A program made the translations under genes and the position numbers. A DNA stretch of 64,000 nucleotides from Verrucomicrobiia bacterium DG1235 (GTDB taxonomy: Bacteria; Verrucomicrobiota; Verrucomicrobiia; Opitutales; Opitutaceae). Shown piece after piece: positions 9,262-16,870 of this stretch (its first letter is position 1; every line of letters starts with the position of its first letter). Where the stretch lies: contig DS990592.1 in assembly GCA_000155695.1 (NCBI GenBank), positions 625,919-689,918 of the forward strand, in the 5' to 3' direction. Below the pieces are notes generated by a model. It had not been told where the DNA came from, did no database searches, and worked only from the letters and a program-made list of their open reading frames with translations.

Positions 9262-10017
9262 ATGCGCCCACACCCCAAATCAAAGTTTCTTAGGCGGCTC
9301 AGCCTTGCCTGCCTTTTGTTAGTATCAGCTTTTTCATTGCGCGCTGAATCGCGTTGGATCGAGGGCATCAGTCAGCCCTTGGAACGGATCACGGTGAGTT
9401 CTCCGGTGGAAGAGATCGTCGAGAAAGTCCACGTGTCTGAGGGAGACGTGGTGGAGGCCGGTCAGGTTTTGGCGGAGCTCTTGTCCTCTCAGGAGCGACT
9501 GGAAGTGGACCGTTTGGACGTGCTTATCGAGAAGGCTGAGGCGGACTATAAGGCGACTGCTGACTTGGTGGCCGAGAGGATCGAGAGTCAGGACAAGCTG
9601 GCTGAGGCCATGACGGCGCTGAAGAGCCTGCGGATAGAGCGTGAGATTGCGGAAAGCCAAGTTCAGGAGCGTATCATTCGGTCGCCTGTTTCGGGAATTG
9701 TGGTCTTTCGCCTGAAGGATCCTGGGGAGGCGATTGGACGGGTCGAGCCATTGTTCGAGGTGATCAACTCGGATCAGTTGAAGCTGCAGTTTTTCATGTC
9801 GGCCGCTGATTTGCCGGCTCTGAGGGTGGGTGACGAGGCGACGGTGCAATTTCCGATCGTAAAGCCGGGCGAGTCGTATTTCGCGACCTTGCAGTTCATA
9901 GATCCTCAGATCGATTCGCGCAGTGGCTTGTTTCGGGTGCGGTATGTTTTGGATAACGTGGAGTCTGCGGTGAAGCCAGGGGCGCGTGTGCAGGTGAAGC
10001 TTGATCTGGAGGACTAA
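9262..10017 (+). CDS. small HlyD/RND-type periplasmic adaptor (membrane fusion protein)
   Basis: Periplasmic adaptor, about 251 aa, linking an inner-membrane machine to TolC. Signal peptide about 10-28 (LACLLLVSAFSLRA). Lipoyl/barrel-sandwich halves: ITVSSPVEEIVEKVHVSEGD with VVEAGQVLAELLSS (about 40-72), and RIIRSPVSGIVVFRLKDPGE with ALFEVI-like PLFEVINSDQL (about 140-172). A short alpha-hairpin of about 65 residues lies between. A beta-barrel domain follows, with LPALRVGDEATVQFP and PQIDSRSGLFRVRYVLDN, ending at VKPGARVQVKLDLED. At 251 aa it is much shorter than classical HlyD (about 470) or AcrA (about 370) because the hairpin is short and the membrane-proximal domain is missing. ATG 9262 directly precedes the signal peptide; longer in-frame starts overlap the TolC gene and are unlikely. 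It lies 19 bp after tolC-like and 10 bp before the next adaptor. Confidence 0.9.
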   Translation: MRPHPKSKFLRRLSLACLLLVSAFSLRAESRWIEGISQPLERITVSSPVEEIVEKVHVSEGDVVEAGQVLAELLSSQERLEVDRLDVLIEKAEADYKATADLVAERIESQDKLAEAMTALKSLRIEREIAESQVQERIIRSPVSGIVVFRLKDPGEAIGRVEPLFEVINSDQLKLQFFMSAADLPALRVGDEATVQFPIVKPGESYFATLQFIDPQIDSRSGLFRVRYVLDNVESAVKPGARVQVKLDLED

Positions 10018-10023
10018 AGGGGG
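10018..10023 (+). promoter_or_regulatory. Shine-Dalgarno-like AGGGGG deciding the start of the GAF-HlyD gene
   Basis: AGGGGG lies 4 nt before ATG 10028; GGAGG at 10008-10012 is a second purine block further up. This favours ATG 10028 over the TTG at 10001, which would overlap the preceding adaptor gene. It is one of the few visible SD-like sites in the cluster. Confidence 0.45.
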
Positions 10024-10027
10024 CCGC

Positions 10028-11824
10028 ATGCAATTCGACGACCAATTTGATTCTGTACGCTTCGAGCGTCTTCTTGATGACGCCGTAGATCCGGTGGAGT
10101 TTTGGAACGTGTTGGCGCAGTTCCTTTCCGAGCAATGGCGACTGGCGCAAACTGCTGTGCTGCATGTCGCGTCGGCTTCCGAAGTTCGGTTGCTCGGTCA
10201 ATTCGGTTCTGGAGGAATGGCGGCAATGCCGGGCAGTGTGCGTCGCGCGGTCGTCGATAAAGGCGGCGCGAAGATGCAAGTGCTAAGCGAGGGAAGCGAT
10301 CGCTGGCTGGTCGCTCCGCTCACGCGGGCGGATGGAATTGTTTTCGTATTAATCGCCCAAGGCGGAGACGGGCTCGAGAAGGACGCCTCGAAGATCGTTT
10401 CTCTTGCGCAAGCGATATTGTCGGCTTCTGAAGCGCGGCAGAGCGCTCAGCGTTCCAGTCGTTCGCTGGATCACTTCGCTAAGATCGTGGATCTTGGCTT
10501 GCTGTTGGGCGAGTCTGTCAATTTCGACCCGGCTGCGATGACGCTCTGCAGCGAGGTGGCGCATCATTTGAAGGCGATGCGGGTGACACTCTCTTGGCGT
10601 GCCGGGGATAAGTTGAAGCTCGTCGCGACGAGCCATGGCGGGCGCGTGAGAAATGATACTGAAGCGGCGGGATCGCTCCTGCGCGTGATGGAGGAATCCT
10701 TCGATCAGGCGATCGAGATTGCGGAGCCTCCGTTGGAAAACGATGCTTTGAATTTGCAGCATCGCTTGTATTCAGAAAGCAATGCCAATTGCCGCGTGAT
10801 TTCCTTGCCGATTCGCTTTGAGGAAAAGTCGGTCGGGGTTTTGACGGTTGAGCATCCGCAAGAGGAGAATCCTGTTGGGCAGGAGGACATCGAGACGCTT
10901 CGTGTAATTCTCGATTTGGTGGCTCCACGCCTTGAGGAAATGCATCGAAAGACGGGTTGGTACGGGGCGCGCTTGTGGCGGACCTCTCGTCGTTTCTTGG
11001 CAGGCTTTATTGGCTACCGACACACGGGTTGGAAGTTTACGGGCTTGGCGCTTGTGCTGTTTACCTTGGTCGCTCTGGTGGTACGTATCGAGCACAAGGT
11101 AAAGACGACTTTTATTTTGAAGTCTGAGGCGTCCGCTTATTTGACGGCTCCCTTTCCTGGGTACATTGACCAAGTGCATCGGGATGTTGGCGATATCGTT
11201 GAGGCAGACGACTTGTTGATGGAATTGGATCGACGCGAACTAGTGGTGCAGCTCGCGGAGCTGAACGCGAATCGCGACCGCAATTTGACGGATGCTCGTC
11301 GGCTGGAAGGGGAAGGCGAACTAACGGAGATGCGGCTGGCTCAACTAGCGGCTCAGCAGGTGGAGGCGAAGATCGCGGTGCTCGACTATCGTTTGTCGAA
11401 GACGGAGTTGCGGGCGCCGTTTGACGGGATCATTGTCGAGGGAGATTTGCGGGAGCGCCTGTCGTCGCCCGTGCAGGCTGGCGAGACCTTGTATCGTCTT
11501 GTCAAGCTGGAGGGGCTCTACGGCGAGTTGCGCGTGGACGAACGGGATATTAATTATCTGTTTCAAGATCAGGTAGGCCAGATGGCGTTTACGAGTCGTC
11601 CCTACGATCGCTACGATGTGCGACTGGATCAGTTCGAGCCGGTTGCGATTATCGAAGAGTCCGGCACCTATTTTCGAGTGCGTATCCATTTAGTCGATGC
11701 GCCCGACGAGTGGTGGCGTCCTGGCATGAGCGGCGTGTGCAAGGTGGATGCTGGCAAGCGTTCGGTGGCTTGGATCCTGATGCACCGCACGGTCGAGTTT
11801 TTCCGAATGCTGTTCTGGCTGTAA
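10028..11824 (+). CDS. GAF-GAF-TM-HlyD fusion, inner-membrane adaptor
   Basis: About 598 aa. Cytoplasmic N-terminal half about 1-325: a first degenerate GAF-like fold (about 10-135; RWLVAPLTRADGIVFVLIAQ) and a clearer GAF domain (about 145-310; LCSEVAHHLKAMRVTLSW, CRVISLPIRFEEKSVGVLTV). One TM helix about 335-355 (FTGLALVLFTLVALVV). Then a periplasmic HlyD part: lipoyl half APFPGYIDQVHRDVGDIVEA (about 372-392), a helical hairpin about 405-455, the second half RAPFDGIIVEGDLRERL (about 462-478), and a beta-barrel including ELRVDERDINYLFQDQVG. A hydrophobic amphipathic C-terminus ends in FFRMLFWL. GAF domains usually bind small ligands or mediate dimerisation, so the fusion suggests that cytoplasmic sensing or docking is wired to the export adaptor; that is inference. 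The gene lies 15 bp before the M50-HlyD gene. Confidence 0.86.
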   Translation: MQFDDQFDSVRFERLLDDAVDPVEFWNVLAQFLSEQWRLAQTAVLHVASASEVRLLGQFGSGGMAAMPGSVRRAVVDKGGAKMQVLSEGSDRWLVAPLTRADGIVFVLIAQGGDGLEKDASKIVSLAQAILSASEARQSAQRSSRSLDHFAKIVDLGLLLGESVNFDPAAMTLCSEVAHHLKAMRVTLSWRAGDKLKLVATSHGGRVRNDTEAAGSLLRVMEESFDQAIEIAEPPLENDALNLQHRLYSESNANCRVISLPIRFEEKSVGVLTVEHPQEENPVGQEDIETLRVILDLVAPRLEEMHRKTGWYGARLWRTSRRFLAGFIGYRHTGWKFTGLALVLFTLVALVVRIEHKVKTTFILKSEASAYLTAPFPGYIDQVHRDVGDIVEADDLLMELDRRELVVQLAELNANRDRNLTDARRLEGEGELTEMRLAQLAAQQVEAKIAVLDYRLSKTELRAPFDGIIVEGDLRERLSSPVQAGETLYRLVKLEGLYGELRVDERDINYLFQDQVGQMAFTSRPYDRYDVRLDQFEPVAIIEESGTYFRVRIHLVDAPDEWWRPGMSGVCKVDAGKRSVAWILMHRTVEFFRMLFWL

Positions 11825-11839
11825 GCCGCTGTTAAGATC

Positions 11840-13996
11840 ATGAGTTCGGCGAGCGGAGTCTTTGATGAGTCTTGGTACAAGGTTAAGGATTGTCGCTTGC
11901 GTTTGTTGCCGGGGATCGAGCTGGTGCGTCAGCATTTCAAGGGCGAGCAATGGTATGTCGTTTGCGATAAGCTAGGACACCAGTATTTTCGGATTCGTCC
12001 GGAGGCGTATGCCTTTATCTGTCATCTTGAAAACGCCAATAGCGTAGAAGAGGCGTGGAACGCGGCCTTGAACTTGGATCCTGAGAACTCGCCTAGTCAG
12101 GGCGAAGTGGTTCAGCTGCTTTCCCAGCTCTATCGGTCGGGCTTGCTGCGCGGCGATCATTTGGCGGATATCGAAGCGCTCGCAGAAGCTCGTAAGAAGG
12201 AGAAGACGACGCGTACTCGTCAACAATGGTCGAGCTTTTTGTTTCTCAAGATTCCGCTGTTCAATCCCGATCCCTTTCTGAAAAAGACGATTTCGCTCTG
12301 CGGCTGGTGGTTTTCGAGTGTCGGATTCATGGTTTGGCTGATTGTATTGGCTTTTGGAATACAGGCTTTGGCTCTTAACTGGGGAGAGTTTCGCGACGTG
12401 TCGGAGGGGCTTTTGGGACTTTCCAATCTGCCTTTGCTGTACTTGGCGATGATCATCACGAAGACGCTTCATGAATTTGGTCATGCGTACGCTTGCCGCC
12501 GGTACGGACGCGAAGTGCCGGAAATGGGAGTGATGCTGCTCGTCTTCAATCCGCTGCCGTACATGGACGCATCGGCGAGCTACGCGTACACGCACAAGTA
12601 TAGGCGCGTTTTGGTGGGCGCCGCGGGGATGTACGTCGAGTTGTTTGTGGCAGGGCTATCCATCTTGTATTGGGCGCATGCCGGCGAGGGGACGATGTCG
12701 CGTCTGGCTTACAATATGGCGATCACGGCTTCAGTTTCGACTTTGCTGTTCAACTTGAATCCTTTGCTTCGCTTCGACGGCTATCATATTTTGACCGACT
12801 TGACGGAAACGCCGAATCTGCAGATGCGTTCGCAGCGGCTGATGAAATTCGCGGTGAATCGCTTTGGCTTCGGTCTGCGGGGCCAATCTGTACCGGCGAA
12901 TAGTTTGGGAGAGGTGGTCGGGTTTACGTCCTTTTTCTTCGCGAGCTGGATCTACCGGATGTTTCTGCTCGTTAGCATTCTTTTTTTCGTATCCAAACAA
13001 TGGTTAATTGCGGGAGTGATAATCGCGGTCGTCTTCGCTGTGATGTGGCTGGTCGTGCCAATTGTGAAGGGGGCTCGGTATGTACTATGGGGAACAGAAC
13101 TAATGAATAATCGAAGCAGGGCTGTCTTGGTCGCTGGCGGTAGTATTCTCGCTCTCGCCGCATTTCTAACGTGGGTTCCGCTACCGCACTATTTTCGTAC
13201 GGATGGCATCGTGCAATCGAATCCGTTTGTAAACGTGTACGCCGGCGCGGCAGGCCAGATCGAGTCGATCGCGGTGGAGTCTGGATCGTTGGTGAAGGCG
13301 GGCGATGTGTTGGTGACGTTTAAGAATCGCGAGCTTGAGCAGGAGGCGCGGTTGATCGAGCTGGAGTATCAAAGAGTGCTTTTGCTGATCCAGTCGGACC
13401 GGAGCGTCGATGGGGCCCAGCTGAGCGGTTTGATCGCGAATCGGGACGCGATCCTTGCCCGGCGGCAGGATGTACAGCGGCGAATGGAGGCCTTGCGAGC
13501 GCGCGCGCCGGTTGACGGTCGCTGGATCGCTCCTGCTTTGCACGAGTACGCGGACGGCATGGTCGCTCGCGGATCGCCCCTGGGCTTTGTGCGCGGCGAG
13601 CGCGAATTTCGGTTTTCCGCGGTGGTGCAGCAGAAGGATGTCGATCGTCTCTTCACCGAGCTTGAGGAAACGGCGGAAGTGAAGCTTTTCGGGCAAGAGG
13701 GAACTACGATGCAATTGCGCGATGTGGTTCCGATTCCGGCGGAGCAGAGCGTTTTGCCATCGGCCTCGCTCGGCGTCTTGGGCGGGGGATCATTGGGGGT
13801 TGATACGGACGAACGGACTGGCTCGACGTCTTCCGAGCCGTTTTTCGAAATTCGATCAACATTGATCGTGCCTGATGGGCGGATCGCAAATCACGGTCAG
13901 CGCGGTATCGCGCGCTTGCGTTTGCCCGACTTGCCCTTGGGGCGTCAGTGGTATTTGCGCGTTCGCCAGGCTTTTCAGCGGGAGTATCAGCTTTAG
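11840..13996 (+). CDS. PqqD-M50-HlyD fusion: membrane zinc metalloprotease-like adaptor
   Basis: About 718 aa. An N-terminal PqqD-like winged-helix peptide-binding domain (about 45-115; QYFRIRPEAYAFICHLENAN, VVQLLSQLYRSGLL). Then a polytopic site-2-protease-like core with TMs at about 152-178, 196-218, 256-278, 288-310, 355-405 and 428-448. Zinc motif HEFGH is at 211-215 and the third-ligand motif NPLLRFDGYHILTD at about 306-319, so catalytic residues look intact. The C-terminal third (about 452-718) is HlyD-like: GAAGQIESIAVESGSLVKAG, a short hairpin, RAPVDGRW and a beta domain. The M50-HlyD architecture resembles proteins annotated as putative peptide zinc metalloproteases (YydH-like). ATG 11840 is 15 bp after the previous stop and the next gene starts 7 bp on. 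Inference: it recognises and possibly cleaves the leader of the giant LEPR-XLL protein. It could instead be a non-proteolytic channel component. Confidence 0.88.
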   Translation: MSSASGVFDESWYKVKDCRLRLLPGIELVRQHFKGEQWYVVCDKLGHQYFRIRPEAYAFICHLENANSVEEAWNAALNLDPENSPSQGEVVQLLSQLYRSGLLRGDHLADIEALAEARKKEKTTRTRQQWSSFLFLKIPLFNPDPFLKKTISLCGWWFSSVGFMVWLIVLAFGIQALALNWGEFRDVSEGLLGLSNLPLLYLAMIITKTLHEFGHAYACRRYGREVPEMGVMLLVFNPLPYMDASASYAYTHKYRRVLVGAAGMYVELFVAGLSILYWAHAGEGTMSRLAYNMAITASVSTLLFNLNPLLRFDGYHILTDLTETPNLQMRSQRLMKFAVNRFGFGLRGQSVPANSLGEVVGFTSFFFASWIYRMFLLVSILFFVSKQWLIAGVIIAVVFAVMWLVVPIVKGARYVLWGTELMNNRSRAVLVAGGSILALAAFLTWVPLPHYFRTDGIVQSNPFVNVYAGAAGQIESIAVESGSLVKAGDVLVTFKNRELEQEARLIELEYQRVLLLIQSDRSVDGAQLSGLIANRDAILARRQDVQRRMEALRARAPVDGRWIAPALHEYADGMVARGSPLGFVRGEREFRFSAVVQQKDVDRLFTELEETAEVKLFGQEGTTMQLRDVVPIPAEQSVLPSASLGVLGGGSLGVDTDERTGSTSSEPFFEIRSTLIVPDGRIANHGQRGIARLRLPDLPLGRQWYLRVRQAFQREYQL

Positions 13997-14003
13997 CAGA
14001 TAG

Positions 14004-16037
14004 ATGAACACGCTCGTCAACCTCCAGGCTCCCAGCGAGTTCCAGTACCGCTTTTTCGAAAAGGCGTCTCAAGCGCCGGTGAAGGGCATGGACGTGTGGG
14101 CGAAGGGATTGGCGGGTCGCTGGTCCCGTCGCGCTTCGGTTCAGAGAAAATGGCGCGAGAAGGTAGACGCTTCGCTTGCTTTGATTCCGGAGCTGATGGA
14201 GATGTCGGACGATACCTTTGATTCGCACCTGACACGTTGCCGCCGGGAGGCGCGACTTGCAGGACCTTTGTGTCTCGATCCTGCGATTGAGCATCTCGCT
14301 TTGGTTTGCGAGGTGTCGCGTCGCAGTATCGGTCTGACTCCGTATCCGGTCCAAATGATCGCTGCTCTTGCCCTTTGCCAAGGCTTGCTAGCGGAAATCG
14401 ATACGGGAGAAGGGAAGACGCTTTCCTTGGCGATGGCAGCCTCGCTTTCTTCGATGGGCGGTGGATTCTGTCACATCGTAACGGCTAATGATTACCTAGC
14501 CGAGCGTGACGCGAAAACGATGGCTCCTTTGTATAAGAGAATAGGGATAGACGTCGGTTTTGTTGTCAGCAAGACGGAGCCACAAGAGCGTGCTGGAGCC
14601 TATGCGAAGCAGGTTGTGTACACGACAGCTAAGGAAGTGGCGGCGGACTATTTGCGCGACAGGATTTATTTGGGCGAGTCGACTTGTTCCGGCCCCCGCT
14701 ACAGCGCGAGGCGGTTGTCGGGTGTGGGAAAGGGCTATGTCGGGATGGTGCAGCGGGGCTTGTTTCGGGCGTTTATTGACGAGGCAGACAACGGTCTGAT
14801 CGATGAAGCGACAACGCCTTTGATCATTAGCAGGCAGCAGAATATGGTGGATTTGGAAGCCGCTTGCCGCGCGGCTTGGTCTGTAGCGGAAAAGTTGGAA
14901 GAGGGGCGCGACTATCGGGTTTGGCAACAGCAGCGTCGCTTGGAGCAATTGCCCCCAGGACGTCAGTTGGCCCGGGAATCGGGCGAGTATCCCGAGGCTC
15001 CGCTTTGGGATTGTCCGACGCGACGAAGTCAGCTGGTGCAGCTCGGACTCGAGGCCCGGGAGTTTTTCAAGCAGGGAACTCACTATATAATAGAGAAGAA
15101 GTACCTTGGCACATCGACCAGTCCCATTGTGATTGTTGACGAAAGCACGGGTCGTCCAATGCCGAATCGCAGCTGGAAGCTCGGAATGCATCAGATGGTG
15201 GAGGCGAAGGAGGATCTGCCCATGACCCCGCCGACTCAGACGATTGCCCAGATCAGTTTCCAATCCTTCTTTCGTCGCTATGGCCACCTTGCTGGAGCGA
15301 CTGGTACTGCTCGTGAAATTGGGTCGGAAGTATGGCAGACCTATGATCTCGCGACGGTGCGAATTTCTCGAAACAAGCCCAAGCGCGTTTTGAACGAGCC
15401 CGCCCGCTTTTTTCGAAGTTGCGATGAGAAGGAGGACGCGATCATCGACGAGATCCGCGCGAGGCAGTCCACTGGACAGCCGGTGCTGGTGGGCACGCAG
15501 AGCGTGACGGCTAGCGAGCGTCTGGCACGGCGCCTTATGGCAAACGGGGTGCTTTGCGAAGTATTGAACGCGACCCGTATCGAGGACGAGGCCAAGATCA
15601 TTGCCCAAGCCGGGAAGCGCGGAAACGTAACGATCGCCACGAATATGGCGGGGCGTGGAACGGATATCAAGCTAAGGGCAGGGGTTGAGGCGCTAGGCGG
15701 ATTGCATGTGATCGCTACCGAGCCATCCAGCAGTAGGCGTATCGAGCGTCAGCTATTCGGGCGTGCGGCTCGCCAAGGAGCGAGAGGTTCGACCAGCGCC
15801 TACTATTCTCTCGAGGACGATCTGCTAACAAAGAATTTGCCGGATTGGGTGTTGCGGGTCTTGAGCGGGTTGAGCCGCTACGAGGCGGTCGGTCGTTTGT
15901 TCACGTTTTGCAGTTTTCTGGCATTGTCCGCCGCGCAAAGCCGGTCCGAGAAGCTCGCGAAGGCGGCGCGTAAGGCGGTCGCGAAAAACGCGGATCAGCT
16001 GCGCTTATCGCTAGGGTTCTCAAAAAACAGCAACTAG
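14004..16037 (+). CDS. SecA-like translocase ATPase, C-terminally truncated paralogue
   Basis: DEAD-type motor of the SecA family, 677 aa against about 830-900 for housekeeping SecA. NBD1: LTPYPVQMIAALALCQGLLA, Walker A DTGEGKT at 133-139, HIVTANDYLAERDA, Walker B-type IDEADNGLIDEATTPLIIS. Preprotein-crosslinking region about 275-420, ending in VIVDESTGRPMPNRSWKLG, HQMVEAKEDLP and YGHLAGATGTA. NBD2: PVLVGTQSV, IATNMAGRGTDIKL, GGLHVIATEPSSSRRIERQL and GRAARQGARG with both arginines kept. About 75 residues follow, with a partial helical scaffold, then it stops: the helical wing, most of the two-helix finger and the zinc-binding tail are missing. There is an extra segment of about 25 residues before Walker B (GPRYSARRLSGVGKGY). 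It is the last gene of the cluster and sits directly upstream of the giant gene. Inference: dedicated motor for that substrate rather than general Sec. Confidence 0.9.
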   Translation: MNTLVNLQAPSEFQYRFFEKASQAPVKGMDVWAKGLAGRWSRRASVQRKWREKVDASLALIPELMEMSDDTFDSHLTRCRREARLAGPLCLDPAIEHLALVCEVSRRSIGLTPYPVQMIAALALCQGLLAEIDTGEGKTLSLAMAASLSSMGGGFCHIVTANDYLAERDAKTMAPLYKRIGIDVGFVVSKTEPQERAGAYAKQVVYTTAKEVAADYLRDRIYLGESTCSGPRYSARRLSGVGKGYVGMVQRGLFRAFIDEADNGLIDEATTPLIISRQQNMVDLEAACRAAWSVAEKLEEGRDYRVWQQQRRLEQLPPGRQLARESGEYPEAPLWDCPTRRSQLVQLGLEAREFFKQGTHYIIEKKYLGTSTSPIVIVDESTGRPMPNRSWKLGMHQMVEAKEDLPMTPPTQTIAQISFQSFFRRYGHLAGATGTAREIGSEVWQTYDLATVRISRNKPKRVLNEPARFFRSCDEKEDAIIDEIRARQSTGQPVLVGTQSVTASERLARRLMANGVLCEVLNATRIEDEAKIIAQAGKRGNVTIATNMAGRGTDIKLRAGVEALGGLHVIATEPSSSRRIERQLFGRAARQGARGSTSAYYSLEDDLLTKNLPDWVLRVLSGLSRYEAVGRLFTFCSFLALSAAQSRSEKLAKAARKAVAKNADQLRLSLGFSKNSN

Positions 16038-16133
16038 GAATTACCTTAAAGCTTGGAGATTGTTAAAAAAGCGCTATCTCTGAGCTTCTTGCTCGCCAAG
16101 CCGTTACCCGAGTCCTTTAGTTCCAATTCTTAT

Positions 16134-16150
16134 ACCTCCTATAACCTCCT
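16134..16150 (+). promoter_or_regulatory. tandem ACCTCCT (anti-Shine-Dalgarno-like) leader element
   Basis: Two copies of ACCTCCT at 16134-16140 and 16144-16150 lie 10-25 nt upstream of the proposed TTG start of the giant gene. This is the sequence of the 16S rRNA 3' end, so the mRNA has anti-SD sequence where an SD is expected. It could pair with purine-rich mRNA or act as two strong SDs on the opposite strand. The remainder of the 122-bp gap 16038-16159 shows no clear promoter or terminator. Confidence 0.35.
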
Positions 16151-16240
16151 TCTAGACAATTGTTTTTGTCGCAAACAGCCAGCCGTCTAAGAGACGTGTT
16201 TACGCAAAGTCGTGAACGCTCGCGCTTTGCTGTGGAGCAG

Positions 16241-16261
16241 CTCGAGCCGAAAGTTTTGCTT
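16241..16261 (+). other. LEPR-XLL-type motif (LEPKVLL)
   Basis: Codes for LEPKVLL (residues 28-34 from TTG 16160), followed by SAAPID. It fits the LEPRxLL consensus found near the N-terminus of very large exported proteins in Planctomycetes, Verrucomicrobia and others, with Lys in place of Arg. It replaces an ordinary signal peptide and may be the targeting or processing signal; SAA directly after it is a plausible cleavage region (inference). Confidence 0.75.
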
Positions 16262-16519
16262 TCCGCGGCACCGATTGACGTGCCGCAGGTGTCGGCTCTT
16301 GATTTAGGAGTAGGTGCAGAATCAGAGGCTAATTCCACTCCGAGCGCCGGCGCTGCGGAGGAGATTATCCTAACGGATAGCGAGGTCTCAGAGCTCCAAT
16401 CCGAGAACAGCCTCGAGCTTCAGTCTGACGGCGAGGTTTTCGATTGGTCCGAGGGATCGGGCAATGAGCGGATCGTCGAGGAGCAGAGTACTTTAAGCGG
16501 AAGTGGCGATCTTGGTTCG

Positions 16520-16870
16520 GATCTGGCAAACTTCGGCACAGTGGCTCCGGGCAACAGTCCGGGAACGCTCGAGGTTGCGGACTTCGCGAATGAAGGCGTT
16601 CTCGAAATCGAACTTGCTGGAACGGCCAACGGAGAGTTCGACCGTGTGCTCGTGTCCGGCGCGGCTAGCCTGGGAGGCTCCTTGCAGGTTTCGCTGCTAG
16701 ATGGTTTTAGGCCGGAGAGTGGAGACCGTTTTACTTTCATTGAATGGGGAGCTGGCCAGCAGTCGGGCGACTTCAGCGAGTTTAGCGGCTTGGACTTGGG
16801 TGATGGCCTAAGCTTGATGCCGATCGTCACGGAGAACGGGTATGATTTGGTGGCTATAGACGCTTCGGGG
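16520..16870 (+). other. autotransporter-like GNSPGTL domain
   Basis: Encodes FGTVAPGNSPGTLEVADF, then VLEIELAGTANGEFDRVLVS and a GDRFTFIEWG turn (residues about 122-235). This is the 'xxxPGNSPGTL ... LxIELAG ... DxLxVxGxAxLGG' pattern of passenger-associated repeats in autotransporter-type beta-helices. Function within the protein is structural. Confidence 0.6.

Noticed and set aside
16046-16126. 26-codon minus-strand frame with an AGGAGG 8 nt before a TTG
   Set aside because: Too short and without recognisable features; kept only as an alternative reading of the anti-SD repeat, not annotated as a gene.
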